Positions 43,980-53,577 of a DNA stretch of 64,000 nucleotides are shown here, piece by piece. Position numbers and translations under genes: made by a program. The stretch is from Pseudoalteromonas sp. FUC4 (lineage in GTDB: Bacteria > Pseudomonadota > Gammaproteobacteria > Enterobacterales > Alteromonadaceae), in NCBI RefSeq assembly GCF_008370255.1, contig NZ_SEUI01000006.1, forward strand, positions 155,668 to 219,667. Reading direction: 5' to 3'. How positions within the stretch are numbered: the first letter of the stretch is position 1; each line of letters opens with the position of its first letter. Under the pieces are notes generated by a model that did no database searches, was not told the DNA's origin, and was given only the letters and a program-made list of their open reading frames with translations.

Positions 43980-45479
43980 TTACTGCGGGCAGTTTTTATT
44001 CGTTAAGCAGACTTGAGCTACGCAGTGCTGCCATTTTGCGTATAGATCGTTACGCTCGTCGGCACTCATGGTAGGCTCAAAGCGACGGTCGCATGTCCAC
44101 ATTTTAGATAACTGTTCAGTCGACTCGTACACACCTGCTTGTAAGCCCGCTAAATAAGCGACTCCTAAAGAAGTGGTTTCGGTCACTGTTGGTCGCTCAA
44201 CTGTTGCACCTAAAATATTTGATAAGAAGGTCATAACCCAATTATTTTTTACCATACCGCCATCTACACGAAGCACACTTGGGCGAAGGCCATCACGCTC
44301 CATCGCTTTTTGTAAATCTTTGGTCTGGTAGCCAACAGATTGCAGCGCTGCAGCTACTATGGTGCTAATACCTGAGTCGCGTGTTAGCCCTAAAATAGCG
44401 CCGCGTGCATTTGGGTCCCAATAAGGTGCACCTAAACCCGTAAACGAAGGCACTAAAAATACACCATGGTCGAGGGGGACATCTTTAACCATCGACTCAC
44501 TTTCGCCAGCATGACTAAGTAGTTTTAAGCCTTCCACAATCCACTGCATAGTCGCGCCTGCCATAAATATACTGCCTTCAATGGCGTAAGTTGGTTTGCC
44601 GTTTAGTCTATAGGCAACAGTAGTCAGTAAGCGGTTTTCTGAGGTAAGTGCTTTTTCGCCGGTGTTAAGCATTAAAAAACAGCCAGTACCGTAGGTACTT
44701 TTAGCCATGCCTTGCTCAAAACATGCGTGGCCAACAAGGGCTGCCTGTTGATCGCCTGCAATACCACATACGCGAATTGGCGCGCCAAAAATATCAGCGC
44801 TGGTTGAGCCAAATTCATCAGCTGAATCCATTACTTCTGGAAGCATAGATTCTGGAATATCGAATAACTCTAAAAGCTCTTGATCCCACTGCTGGGTATG
44901 AATATTAAATAACATGGTGCGCGATGCATTGGTTGCATCTGTGCGATGCTCTTTTCCGCCAGTTAGTTGCCAAAGCAAGTAAGTGTCAACAGTACCGAAG
45001 GCGAGCTCACCTGCAAGGGCTTGTTCGCGTGCGCCTTCAACGTTATCTAAAATCCAGCGAACTTTAGTGGCCGAAAAATAAGGGTCGAGCAGTAAGCCTG
45101 TTTTATCGCTTATCGTTTGGCAAAGCTCATCGGTCGTTAAGCTTTCGCAGTAGTCGCTGGTGCGTCTATCTTGCCAAACAATCGCGTTATAAATAGTTTT
45201 GCCTGTTTTTTTATTCCACACCAAAGTGGTTTCGCGTTGGTTAGTGATACCAATGGCAATAATTTCTTCAGGTTTTACATCATTTTTAGCGAGTACTTCG
45301 CGACTGGTGCTAAGCACTGTTTGCCAAATATCGTTAGGATCGTGTTCAACCCAGCCATTTTGTGGAAAATGCTGCGAAAATTCTTGTTGTGCTGTACCAA
45401 AAACGTCTGCATCTTTTGTAAACAAGATGGCCCGAGAGCTTGTGGTTCCTTGATCAATTGAGAGTATGTATTTGGACAT
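43980..45479 (-). CDS. glpK: Glycerol kinase
   Basis: Makes glycerol-3-phosphate from glycerol and ATP. The 499 residues show [12 protein letters not shown] (phosphate-1), [35 protein letters not shown] and the C-terminal [27 protein letters not shown] signature (key residues GG and NN). Its product feeds GlpD. A glycerol facilitator gene (glpF) and a glpR regulator are not in the window, so uptake must be by diffusion or encoded elsewhere. Confidence 0.97.
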   Translation of the reverse strand: MSKYILSIDQGTTSSRAILFTKDADVFGTAQQEFSQHFPQNGWVEHDPNDIWQTVLSTSREVLAKNDVKPEEIIAIGITNQRETTLVWNKKTGKTIYNAIVWQDRRTSDYCESLTTDELCQTISDKTGLLLDPYFSATKVRWILDNVEGAREQALAGELAFGTVDTYLLWQLTGGKEHRTDATNASRTMLFNIHTQQWDQELLELFDIPESMLPEVMDSADEFGSTSADIFGAPIRVCGIAGDQQAALVGHACFEQGMAKSTYGTGCFLMLNTGEKALTSENRLLTTVAYRLNGKPTYAIEGSIFMAGATMQWIVEGLKLLSHAGESESMVKDVPLDHGVFLVPSFTGLGAPYWDPNARGAILGLTRDSGISTIVAAALQSVGYQTKDLQKAMERDGLRPSVLRVDGGMVKNNWVMTFLSNILGATVERPTVTETTSLGVAYLAGLQAGVYESTEQLSKMWTCDRRFEPTMSADERNDLYAKWQHCVAQVCLTNKNCPQ

Positions 45480-45686
45480 GATATTTGTGTTATTTATCTT
45501 ATCTTATATATGACTAGATTGCCTTTAACCGAAGTTAATGGCAATGGTTTTTTCTTAAAATAGCAGATTAAAAAATAAACACGCTAATATTTGCTGGTAA
45601 CTCTTTTATATAAAAGGCGTTTTATTTTTGCATTATTTTAAGGGCGTACGCGGCTATTGATTAAAACAACCGCTTAAAGCTTATTA

Positions 45687-47009
45687 TTACTTGGTGTGAG
45701 GTTTAGCTTGTTGCCAATCCATACCGGTAGAAAAGCGATTATCAAACCCACGCCACTGTGGCAGCGGTTTACCGTCAACAACAGCTTGGTCGCCGTTTTG
45801 TGGTAAATCTAAGTATTTACACTCGCGGTCTATGCCTTTTACGTGGCAATCCATCATGGCAAGTACAAAGTGTTTGTTGATTTCGTTTAGGGTGCGCATA
45901 GACCACGAAGGCTCGTAGTAATGGCCGATATCTAATTCGCTGCTGCTTTGTGCAATAGCAGGGGCTGGGTGTGGTGCAATATTATGGCGTGCATTTTTGT
46001 AAGTAAGCATGTACTTATCTTCGCTGCCTGTTTGTTCATAAAGATTTTTAATGCCTTCATAGCCTGAAATGTCATCTAAGCTACCGGCTACATAAAGCGA
46101 AGGTACTTTAATATTTGCCATTGCTTTGGCATCAAATATAGCGTGCTGTCCGCCCCACGGTGCAAAGGCCACCATGGCTTTTATACGAGGGTCTACTTTT
46201 GGATTTTGGTATTGTCCACCAGCGCAGCTGTTTAGTAATTGCTGTACTTGTTTAATTTGAGCAGGGTCTTTCATACCCGTAAACATGGCCGTAGTTTGCT
46301 CATTAAAAGCGTAACAACCACCTATTGTATTTACCGCGCCATAGCCACCCATTGAGTAACCAATTACACCTGCGCTTTTATTATCTACCTGTTTGCTTGC
46401 AAAGTTGTTTTGCTCATTAAAGTAATTAATAACAAACTGCTGATCGCGTGAGCGATTTATAAGCGTGCTAAAAAAGCCTGAAAACGGTGCGTTTTTAAAA
46501 TCAACATCGGCATTGGTTGAGTCGGTATGGTCAATCGCTACAACAATGTAACCGTGCGACGCTAAATGCTCGCCAAGGTAGTACATAATTGTACGGTAAC
46601 CGGTATAACCGTGCGACAGCACAACAACAGGGTAGTGCTCTTTATTATTAATGGCGACATCGCGCATTGCATCGGCTTGCAAAGTAAACTCTTTACCTGA
46701 GCGAGTTTCATCTGTGTAGCTGGTCAGTGGCGCTTTTGCTGTATTTGCAGCCGGATACCACACTTCTACTTTTAAAGGACGATCTTTTTGACCTTGTGTT
46801 GCCGGGTCAAACTGCGCTGGGTTAACTAAATCAAGTGTTTGCACACCTACATTGTAGCTACCTTTAGCTGCAAGCTCTGGCAGTACTTCGCTAGTGATTG
46901 GCGGGTATAGCTGCTCTGGTTTATTAGATTCAGCAACAGCTACACTGGCAGATAAACTGCACGTAGCAAGTAATATAGCTTTTGAAAGCGCCTTGATTGT
47001 GTGTGTCAT
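45687..47009 (-). CDS. Secreted alpha/beta hydrolase (dienelactone hydrolase / PAF-acetylhydrolase-like)
   Basis: A 440-residue protein with a signal peptide (about 1-26, ending ASVAVA). The alpha/beta hydrolase core shows the oxyanion-hole HG (133-134, in LSHGYTG), the nucleophile Ser219 in GYSMGG and the strand VVVLSHG. The catalytic Asp is probably in the SLDDISG segment and the His in YKNARHNIAPHP. It would act in the periplasm or outside the cell on an ester. It is read in the same direction as the gal operon, 29 bp after the Gfo/Idh gene, so it could be an operon member, but a link with sugar metabolism is not evident. Confidence 0.8.
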   Translation of the reverse strand: MTHTIKALSKAILLATCSLSASVAVAESNKPEQLYPPITSEVLPELAAKGSYNVGVQTLDLVNPAQFDPATQGQKDRPLKVEVWYPAANTAKAPLTSYTDETRSGKEFTLQADAMRDVAINNKEHYPVVVLSHGYTGYRTIMYYLGEHLASHGYIVVAIDHTDSTNADVDFKNAPFSGFFSTLINRSRDQQFVINYFNEQNNFASKQVDNKSAGVIGYSMGGYGAVNTIGGCYAFNEQTTAMFTGMKDPAQIKQVQQLLNSCAGGQYQNPKVDPRIKAMVAFAPWGGQHAIFDAKAMANIKVPSLYVAGSLDDISGYEGIKNLYEQTGSEDKYMLTYKNARHNIAPHPAPAIAQSSSELDIGHYYEPSWSMRTLNEINKHFVLAMMDCHVKGIDRECKYLDLPQNGDQAVVDGKPLPQWRGFDNRFSTGMDWQQAKPHTK

Positions 47010-47038
47010 TGTGTGTCCTTGTTGTGTATTTTTATTTT

Positions 47039-48043
47039 TTAATTAGTCAGTTCAGCCGACTCGACGGCATTGCTATATTGCAGCTGCCATTGTGTTCGTA
47101 AGGTATCCATTATGTTCATAACTCGTAAGCTAGTGCCGAGGGGCAATACGCTACTTTGGGTTTGCTTTTGTAATATACACTGCGTGACATGTGCAATTTC
47201 AAACTTAAAGTTTTCATCGTCGCTAAAGTTGTATTCAAAGTACTGAGGGTCTTGGTCTTTTATGTGTAGCTCTAACGTTTTTGCTCCTACAAACTGAGGT
47301 ATTCGAATATAGCCAAGCTCACCATTAATACATGCTTCTGTTGGACCATTTTGCTGCAGTGCGCTGGCAAGAGATGCAAATTGCCCGTTACCGTAATCAA
47401 CTATAGCAGTGCTTCGCTCATCAACGCCGGTCGTGCTTTTATGTACAAAGGATTTTATGTGTTCAGGGGCTTTATTAAATACCACATCAGCAATCGAAAT
47501 AGGGTAAATACCTAAATCGAGTAGTGCGCCACCCGCTGTTACAGGGTTCATTAATCGGTGAGTGTCGGCAAAACTGCCAGGTAAACTAAAGTTGGCATTA
47601 ACACTGTGCACATTACCAATAACACCTTCACTTAGGAGTTGTTGTAATTTTACTATGGCTGGTAAAAATCGCATCCAAACGCCTTCCATTAAAAAGCAGT
47701 TTTGTTGTTTTGCAAGCTCTGTGAGGCTTTGCAACTGCTTAGCATTAACGGTAATTGGTTTTTCGCTTAGCACGTGCTTATTGTGTTTTAAGCATTGGGC
47801 TATCGTTTTAAAGTGTTGATCGTGCGTATTGGCAATATAAATAGCATCTATATTTGGGCATTGCATAAGAGCTTGATAGCTCTCATAGCCTTTAATATTG
47901 TACGGTGTGGAAAATTCTTTAGCGCGCTGCATACTCATTGATGCTGCGCCAATAAGCTGTGCATCACTGCAATGCGCAATGCTTTTAGCAAAGGTGTGAG
48001 CTATATTGCCACACCCAATAATTCCCCAATTAACCTTTGCCAT
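47039..48043 (-). CDS. Gfo/Idh/MocA-family oxidoreductase
   Basis: A 334-residue NAD(P)-binding sugar dehydrogenase-type protein. The nucleotide-binding Rossmann loop GIIGCGNIAHTF lies at about 7-18; YIANTHDQH and the EKPITVN motif with its catalytic-pair Lys are at about 70-100, and GGALLDLGIYPISIA is the family's second signature. It starts 19 bp after galK, which suggests it belongs to the galETK operon, probably oxidising or reducing a galactose-derived or other hexose. Substrate unknown. Confidence 0.85.
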   Translation of the reverse strand: MAKVNWGIIGCGNIAHTFAKSIAHCSDAQLIGAASMSMQRAKEFSTPYNIKGYESYQALMQCPNIDAIYIANTHDQHFKTIAQCLKHNKHVLSEKPITVNAKQLQSLTELAKQQNCFLMEGVWMRFLPAIVKLQQLLSEGVIGNVHSVNANFSLPGSFADTHRLMNPVTAGGALLDLGIYPISIADVVFNKAPEHIKSFVHKSTTGVDERSTAIVDYGNGQFASLASALQQNGPTEACINGELGYIRIPQFVGAKTLELHIKDQDPQYFEYNFSDDENFKFEIAHVTQCILQKQTQSSVLPLGTSLRVMNIMDTLRTQWQLQYSNAVESAELTN

Positions 48044-48062
48044 GCTTATTCCTTGAGTTTAT

Positions 48063-49211
48063 TTAAAAAGACGTAATTTGTAATCCTGAACCCGCTGAAC
48101 ATACGTAAATATCAGCATTTAGGCTAAAACGCTCAAAGTAATGCTTTTCTACCGCTGCTTTAATTAGTGGTACTTCCGCATCACGACACAAACATACAAT
48201 TGCGCCACCAAAACCACCACCCGTCATACGTACTGCGCCACGCTCGCCCATCGCTTCTTTACAAATTTCTACTAAGCCATCGGTTGCAGGTACGGTTACT
48301 TCAAAGTCGTGTTTAAGTGATTGGTGCGATGCTGCCATTAGCGTACGAAGTGCATCCATATCGTTATTTTGTAGTGCAGTAGTTGCTGCAATTACACGGT
48401 CGTTTTCGCTAATTACGTGGTGCGCACGTTTATATTCATTTTCGCTTAATGTCGCTTTTACTGCTTGCAGGCCAGCCATGGTGGCTTGGCGAAGTGTTTC
48501 TACACCCATTTTTACAGCAGCTTGTTCGCAGTCAATACGGCGCTGGTTGTATTCGCTATCAACCAACTTACGCGGGTAGTTAGAGTTAACAATAACAATA
48601 TTTAAATCATCAGGAACTTTAACAGACTCAGTTGCGAGGTTTTCACAGTCGATTAATAGTGCATGACCGTTCTCGCCTTTAGCTGAAATAAGCTGATCCA
48701 TAATGCCACATTGGCAATGCATAAAGTCGTTTTCGGCTTCTTGGCCAAATAGCGCAATTTGCTCTGGCGGTAAACCAAGCTGTGCAATATGGTTAAACAT
48801 ACCGCCTACAGCAACCTCTAGTGCGGCCGATGACGACAAGCCACTACCTTGCGGTAAGTTGCTGTCAATAAGTAGGTCGGCGCCACGCAGTGTGTAGCCC
48901 GCTCTTTTAAGAACATAAGTAACAGCACGAATGTAGTTACCCCATTGCGACTGGCCTTCAGTGATTTCTTCATCAACACTAAAGCTGTCTTTTTCGCCTG
49001 GGTAATTTAAAGAATGCACAGTAATAATATTGTCGTCGCGCTCTTTAAACATTACTTGGGTACGAAACTCTAACGAACACGGTAAAACAAAACCGTCGTT
49101 GTAGTCGGTAAATTCGCCAATGAGGTTTACACGCCCTGGTGCTGCTGCAATACCTTGAGCAGGCGCGCCATACAGTGACAAAAATTGTTGTTGGAATTCG
49201 TTAAGCTTCAT
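48063..49211 (-). CDS. galK: Galactokinase
   Basis: First Leloir step: alpha-D-galactose plus ATP to galactose-1-phosphate. The 382 residues show the galactokinase signature GRVNLIGEFTDYNDGFVLP (catalytic Arg at R27 by position, and the sugar-binding E/D residues), LPQGSGLSSSAALEVAVG (ATP-binding GHMP loop) and MTGGGFGGAIVCL near the C-terminus. It overlaps the end of galT by 11 bp, so translation is coupled. Confidence 0.97.
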   Translation of the reverse strand: MKLNEFQQQFLSLYGAPAQGIAAAPGRVNLIGEFTDYNDGFVLPCSLEFRTQVMFKERDDNIITVHSLNYPGEKDSFSVDEEITEGQSQWGNYIRAVTYVLKRAGYTLRGADLLIDSNLPQGSGLSSSAALEVAVGGMFNHIAQLGLPPEQIALFGQEAENDFMHCQCGIMDQLISAKGENGHALLIDCENLATESVKVPDDLNIVIVNSNYPRKLVDSEYNQRRIDCEQAAVKMGVETLRQATMAGLQAVKATLSENEYKRAHHVISENDRVIAATTALQNNDMDALRTLMAASHQSLKHDFEVTVPATDGLVEICKEAMGERGAVRMTGGGFGGAIVCLCRDAEVPLIKAAVEKHYFERFSLNADIYVCSAGSGLQITSF

Positions 49212-50265
49212 CTGTGTGTCCTGCTGTATCTTTATAATGTGTTGTACTGGCTGCTTTTAAAATAGAAGCAGCGGTTTCTGCGCTTAAATCGCGTTGGCTT
49301 TCGCCTAGCATTTCGTAGCCTACCATGTGTTTTTTAACAGTCGCAGAGCGAAGTAGCGGCGGATAAAAATGGGCATGCAAACGCCAATGTTGCTCATCAG
49401 AGCCTCTATTAGCCGGTGCATTGTGCCAACCCATTGAGTAGGGAAAGCTGCAATTAAATACGTTGTCGTATTTAGTGGTTAATACTTTAAGTGCCTGAGC
49501 CAAAGAGTCGGTTTGCACATCGTTTAGCTGGCTAAAGTTTTGAATGTTATCTTTAGTTACTATCATTGTTTCAAACGGCCATGCAGCCCAAAATGGCACA
49601 ACAACAAGCCAATGTTCGTTTTCAAATACAACACGTGTTTGATCTGCTTGCTCTTTTTGTGCGTAATCGGCAAGCATTGCGCTGCCATGCTTTTTATAAT
49701 AGGCAAGCTGCTGCGTATCTTCGGCTTCTATTTCGGTTGATAAGTGCGAGTGAGCCCAAACTTGGCCGTGAGGATGAGGTTGCGAGCAACCCATTATCTC
49801 GCCTTTATTTTCAAAAACTTGTACGCATTCGTACTGCTGTGCAAGCTCTGTGTAATTTTCTTTCCAGGTTTTTACTACTTCGTGCAATGCGTTTTGGCTA
49901 AGCTCTGGTAGTGTTTTATTATGCTCTGGAGAAAAACAAATTACACGGCATTCGCCACTAGCTTCATCGGCAATAAATAAATCGCTATCTGACTCTAAGC
50001 TTTGAGGTTGTTCGCTGGTATTAGGCGTTAGTGCGCCAAAGTCATTTCTAAATACATGCGTGTATTTGTAATCTGGGTTGCTATCGCCATTTGCACGGGT
50101 GTTACCTGGGCAAAGCGGGCAGCTTTCATCGTGTTTTGGTAATACGTTTTCGTTAACAGCTTCTGTTGCGCCTAACCATGGGCGATTATTACGATGTGGT
50201 GACACTAATACCCAACGACCCGTTAGCGGATTTTTACGTCTGTGAGTACTTTCTAATAAAGCCAT
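49201..50265 (-). CDS. galT: Galactose-1-phosphate uridylyltransferase
   Basis: Second Leloir step: exchanges galactose-1-phosphate with UDP-glucose. The 354 residues show the N-terminal GRWVLVSPHRNNRPW, the zinc-binding CPLCPGN, the VFENKGEIMGCSQPHPHGQVWAH active-site region with the nucleophilic His in HPHGQ, and the C-terminal WRLHAHFYPPLLRS. The frame is open to a GTG at 50283, but the ATG at 50265 has GGAGAG upstream and starts 1 nt after the galE stop, so it is chosen. Confidence 0.97.
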   Translation of the reverse strand: MALLESTHRRKNPLTGRWVLVSPHRNNRPWLGATEAVNENVLPKHDESCPLCPGNTRANGDSNPDYKYTHVFRNDFGALTPNTSEQPQSLESDSDLFIADEASGECRVICFSPEHNKTLPELSQNALHEVVKTWKENYTELAQQYECVQVFENKGEIMGCSQPHPHGQVWAHSHLSTEIEAEDTQQLAYYKKHGSAMLADYAQKEQADQTRVVFENEHWLVVVPFWAAWPFETMIVTKDNIQNFSQLNDVQTDSLAQALKVLTTKYDNVFNCSFPYSMGWHNAPANRGSDEQHWRLHAHFYPPLLRSATVKKHMVGYEMLGESQRDLSAETAASILKAASTTHYKDTAGHTDEA

Positions 50266-50266
50266 G

Positions 50267-51280
50267 TTAACTCTCCAACCCACTTGGGTAATTAGTTTGC
50301 CAGCGCCATGTGTCGTTTGTCATGTCGCTAAGTGTTAGTTCTGCGTGCCAGTTAAGTGTGTTTTGCGCTTTTGTGGCATCGGCGTAGTTACAGGCAATAT
50401 CACCTGCACGGCGTGGTGCACTTTTATAAGGAATATCTTTATTGGCTGATACGCTAAATGCTTTGATTATATCAAGCACTGAATAACCTTGGCCTGTGCC
50501 TAGGTTATAAGCATGAAAGGCGGTATCTGTTTTGTGTTGCATAAATGCCGCAACATGACCTTTAGCTAAATCTAAAACGTGAATATAGTCGCGCACGCCG
50601 GTGCCATCTTCGGTGTCGTAGTCGTCACCAAAAATATTAACCAAGTCACGTTTACCTACTGCTGTTTGGGCAATAAATGGCATTAAGTTATTAGGAATAC
50701 CATTAGGGCTTTCGCCTAATAAACCACTTGGGTGTGCACCTACTGGGTTAAAGTAACGAAGCGCAATGCCCATAAATTGACTGTTGGCATTACATACGTC
50801 TTGCATGGCTTGTTCAACCATGACTTTAGTCCAACCATAAGGGTTAGTTGCGCGTATCGGGTGCTTTTCGTCAATAGGGAGGTAGTCTGGCTCGCCGTAC
50901 ACAGTAGCCGATGAGCTAAATATAATATGGTTAACGCCCGCCTCTTGCATGCTCTGTAACATGCTTAATGTGCCCGACACGTTATTTTGATAATAACGCA
51001 GCGGTTGCTCAGTTGATTCGCCAACAGCTTTTAAAGCTGCAAAATGAAAAACAGCTTCGGCTTTAGTATGTTTTAGAGCGAGCTTAAACTGTTGCTCGTC
51101 TTGTATGTCGCCCAAAATAAACTCAAACCGAGTACCCGTAATCTTTTCGAGTTGGTCAAGCACCTGCGCACTTGCATTAGACAAGTTATCATAAATAACA
51201 GGTGTAATACCTGCTTCATGTAATGCAATACATGTGTGGCTACCTATGTAACCCATGCCGCCAGTAACTAAAACTTTCAT
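50267..51280 (-). CDS. galE: UDP-glucose 4-epimerase
   Basis: Third Leloir step: interconverts UDP-galactose and UDP-glucose. The 337 residues show the NAD-binding GGMGYIGSHTCIAL, FHFAALKAVGES, the FSSSATVYGEP Ser and the YGWTK catalytic Tyr/Lys, ATNPYG, and RYFNPVGAHPSGLLGE. First gene of galE-galT-galK-Gfo/Idh. A perfect palindrome lies 18 bp upstream of its start. Confidence 0.97.
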   Translation of the reverse strand: MKVLVTGGMGYIGSHTCIALHEAGITPVIYDNLSNASAQVLDQLEKITGTRFEFILGDIQDEQQFKLALKHTKAEAVFHFAALKAVGESTEQPLRYYQNNVSGTLSMLQSMQEAGVNHIIFSSSATVYGEPDYLPIDEKHPIRATNPYGWTKVMVEQAMQDVCNANSQFMGIALRYFNPVGAHPSGLLGESPNGIPNNLMPFIAQTAVGKRDLVNIFGDDYDTEDGTGVRDYIHVLDLAKGHVAAFMQHKTDTAFHAYNLGTGQGYSVLDIIKAFSVSANKDIPYKSAPRRAGDIACNYADATKAQNTLNWHAELTLSDMTNDTWRWQTNYPSGLES

Positions 51281-51297
51281 GTTATTTCTCGAAAAGT

Positions 51298-51316
51298 GTA
51301 TTTATATGATAAATAC
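51298..51316. promoter_or_regulatory. Perfect operator-like palindrome upstream of galE
   Basis: GTATTTAT-ATG-ATAAATAC: 8-bp perfect arms about a 3-nt centre, the strongest copy of the motif also present upstream of galM, the TonB receptor and, weaker, the alpha-galactosidase. It lies 18 bp upstream of the galE ATG on the minus strand, where bound protein would block transcription. The reading protein is unknown. Confidence 0.6.
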
Positions 51317-51547
51317 TACTATTAAGGTGATTTAAAAACAATAGTTATGATTGTTGAGTAATTCAAATAAAAGCATAAAAAACATTCAGCTTAAGCACCC
51401 ATCTGCCTTTTAAAGGAATGCTTTTATATTAACTAACATAGGCTTAGCTTTATCAATTAATTCTATAAACTGATTCAACTATTGGCCTAATTATCAGCAG
51501 TAAGTCGGGGTGCTAATATAGCGAAAATAAAGTAAGGAGAGATCAAC

Positions 51548-52378
51548 ATGAACAAAACAATTTTACTTACCGGTGCTACCGATGGCATTGGGCTAGAAAC
51601 TGCAAAGATGTTATTAGCCCAAGGCCACACCGTATTATTGCATGGCCGCAATCAAGATAAATTAAATAACGTACAAAGTGCCTTAAATGAGCAATACCCG
51701 CAGGCAAGCACTGTAACTTACGTCGCTGATTTAAGCGATATGGCACAAGTACAAACATTAGCGCAAAGCGTTCTGAGCGATTTACAACAAGCAGATAAAG
51801 TACTTGATGTACTTATTAACAATGCAGGTATATACAAACTTGCTGATATAACGACAAAAGAAGGGCTCGATGCTCGTTTTGCGGTAAATACTATTGCCCC
51901 TTATTTACTTACTAAATTGCTATTGCCTGTTATGAATGTGCAATCGCGCGTTGTAAACGTATCATCTGCTGCTCAATCAAGCGTTAACTTTGAGTCCTTA
52001 GTAGGTAATAAGCCACTTTCAGATAGCGCAGCCTATGCACAAAGTAAGTTGGCTATTACTATGTGGTCACGTCATTTAGGGCTTGCGCTTAAAGGCGCGG
52101 GGCCACTAGTTGTATCGGTAAACCCTAAATCGTTACTAGGTAGTAAAATGGTAAAAGATGCCTACGGGCTTGATGGCGGTGACCTAAAATTAGGGGCTGA
52201 TATTTTTTGTCGTGCAGCTTTAAGCGATGAATTTAAAGACGCAACAGGCCTTTACTTTGATAATGACGCAGAGCGCTTTGCACCTCCACACCCAGATGCA
52301 CTTAACAACGCTAAAAACCAGCAGCTTGTTGATACCTTAGATTCTGTATTAGCGCAGCTTAAGTTAGGTAATGCATAG
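51548..52378 (+). CDS. SDR-family NAD(P)-dependent oxidoreductase
   Basis: A 276-residue short-chain dehydrogenase resembling retinol-dehydrogenase-like members. Visible: TGATDGIGLETAKML (nucleotide-binding, about 7-21), the HGRNQDKL Arg that favours NADP, VLINNAGIY, the catalytic Ser in VNVSSAAQSS, and YAQSKLAI with Tyr/Lys. The ribosome site AAGGAGAG is strong. It is followed by a frameshifted ABM-type gene whose GTG start overlaps its stop (TAGTG), so the two were probably an operon. Substrate unknown. Confidence 0.85.
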   Translation: MNKTILLTGATDGIGLETAKMLLAQGHTVLLHGRNQDKLNNVQSALNEQYPQASTVTYVADLSDMAQVQTLAQSVLSDLQQADKVLDVLINNAGIYKLADITTKEGLDARFAVNTIAPYLLTKLLLPVMNVQSRVVNVSSAAQSSVNFESLVGNKPLSDSAAYAQSKLAITMWSRHLGLALKGAGPLVVSVNPKSLLGSKMVKDAYGLDGGDLKLGADIFCRAALSDEFKDATGLYFDNDAERFAPPHPDALNNAKNQQLVDTLDSVLAQLKLGNA

Positions 52379-52730
52379 TGAGTGGGCAAATAACCTGGAC
52401 CGTAGAAGGCCCAATTAAAGATGGCAAGTACGATCAATTTTTAGAGGTAATGCAGCAGCTTATTACCTCAGCTAAAAATGAAGAAGGTACGGTTATGTAT
52501 GAGTGGACGATTAGCGAGAATAACCGCAGCGTACATGTTGATGAGCGTTACCAAAATGAAGCCGCAGCAAAGTTACATCTGCCAGGGGGAGCGAAAGTGG
52601 CCCGTTATTTTTAAGTGTGGTTGATATGCAGCGAGCGACTGTTTACAGCCAGCCTAGTGAAGAATTTGCCAAAGCCTTTGCAGGTCCAAGCACTGTATTT
52701 ATGAAGCCAATAGGTGGGTTTGTAAATTAG
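52378..52730 (+). pseudogene. ABM-type (quinol monooxygenase-like) protein, frameshifted
   Basis: The first frame codes for residues 1-78 (MSGQITWTVEGPIKDGKYDQF, GTVMYEWTISENN) and stops at 52612-52614. The remainder continues in the +1 shifted frame: after RYF it reads LSVVDMQRATVYSQ, then PSEEFAKAFAGPSTVFM, then KPIGGFVN and a stop at 52728-52730, which is the expected C-terminus of this small antibiotic-biosynthesis-monooxygenase-like family. The join lies at a run of five T (52608-52612); one extra T restores the full frame. Either a real one-base deletion, a sequencing error in the homopolymer, or slippage explains it. Intact, it would be about 117 residues. Confidence 0.75.
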
Positions 52731-52763
52731 AAAGTAGTAAACGTTTTACCCTTTGTTGATCTA

Positions 52764-52797
52764 AAGAGCTCACCTCATCAGTGAGCTCTTTTTTTAT
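52764..52797 (+). terminator. Terminator after the SDR/ABM pair
   Basis: AAGAGCTCAC / GTGAGCTCTT (52764-52773 / 52781-52790), a 10-bp stem with a 7-nt loop followed by seven T. Confidence 0.92.
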
Positions 52798-52807
52798 TTA
52801 TACAATG

Positions 52808-53047
52808 CTATTCTTGTTGTAAACGTTCGTAGAGCCAATCTTTTAACTCAGAACGGTCATGTTTTAGCTGATGCATTTGTTCATCGCTTATGGGCGCATC
52901 TTTAAGTTCTAACACTCTTATTTCTTTATCTAGTTTGTCGTACTTATCTGCTTTTTTTGCAAATTCAGTGTCGCTTTCATTTAATTCGGCAATGGTCTTT
53001 AAGTACTCTGGAAAGTCATTAGTTAATGAGTGGTCTTCGCCTAACAT
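52808..53047 (-). CDS. YdcH-family small protein (DUF465)
   Basis: A 79-residue charged helical protein of the YdcH/DUF465 type: LGEDHSLTNDFPEYLKTIAELNESD at the N-terminus, FAKKADKYDKLDKEIRVLELKD, DEQMHQLKHDRSELKDWLYERL at the C-terminus, with heptad-like spacing suggesting a helical hairpin or coiled coil. Function not established. Transcribed toward the SDR/ABM terminator. Confidence 0.85.
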   Translation of the reverse strand: MLGEDHSLTNDFPEYLKTIAELNESDTEFAKKADKYDKLDKEIRVLELKDAPISDEQMHQLKHDRSELKDWLYERLQQE

Positions 53048-53577
53048 ATTCGCTCCTTAATAGGATATAAATGAGTTGTTTAAGTGAATTACTGCCTTCA
53101 TATAATACACTGGGGTTTAAACAATCATAAATCAACCATTGCCAACTTAATTTGATATAACTCAAACAACCGCTTTTACTTTTTAGCAGTTGTTGTTTTT
53201 TCCCAATAAGGGGTTTCACCAAAGTACTCAATAAAGTGATCGATAAACGCACGTACTTTAGCGGTCAATAATTTATGGCTGGGGTATACAGCTGAAATAG
53301 TCGTATTAACTACTCGTGAAAAGCTTAGGGCTCGATATTATTGCTCAAGATGCGAGAAAGTAGAATAACCACAGAAGTTAAGCGACTATGAGTGGAATTA
53401 AACTTAAGTAACCTGAACTCTGGGCAATAAATCTATCTTGAGCTGCTATTTTAGTTAAAAGAGCAAGTTTTTAACGCTTTTTGCTAATTTATATTGGTTA
53501 ATTAATAGTGGTAGAATGCAGCGCTTAGTGCCACTTGTGTGAAGTAGTGGTCAATAATTTATAAGGTCTGTTGTGTA
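53048..53577. other. Non-coding stretch with a LysR remnant, 530 bp
   Basis: It contains the remnant of a LysR regulator on the minus strand (53176-53340) and otherwise nothing I can assign. The last 100 bp before pabA must hold its promoter. Confidence 0.6.
53176..53340 (-). pseudogene. C-terminal remnant of a LysR-family regulator
   Basis: The minus-strand frame ending at the stop 53176-53178 encodes SFSRVVNTTISAVYPSHK, LLTAKVRAFIDHFIEYFGE and TPYWEKTTTAKK, the typical end of a LysR effector domain (AVYPSRR...KVRAFIDFL). An in-frame stop sits at the 5' side of the remnant (complement of 53338-53340), and no DNA-binding domain follows, so about 50 codons of a 300-codon gene are left. It is probably the former regulator of the SDR/ABM pair, since LysR genes are often beside such genes. 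Confidence 0.75.

Noticed and set aside
45171..45461. Plus-strand open frame opposite glpK
   Set aside because: It is a shadow of glpK with no ribosome site or family.
53019..53252. Minus-strand 77-codon open frame overlapping the LysR remnant
   Set aside because: A different frame of the same strand carries the clear LysR end; this one overlaps YdcH and has no homology.
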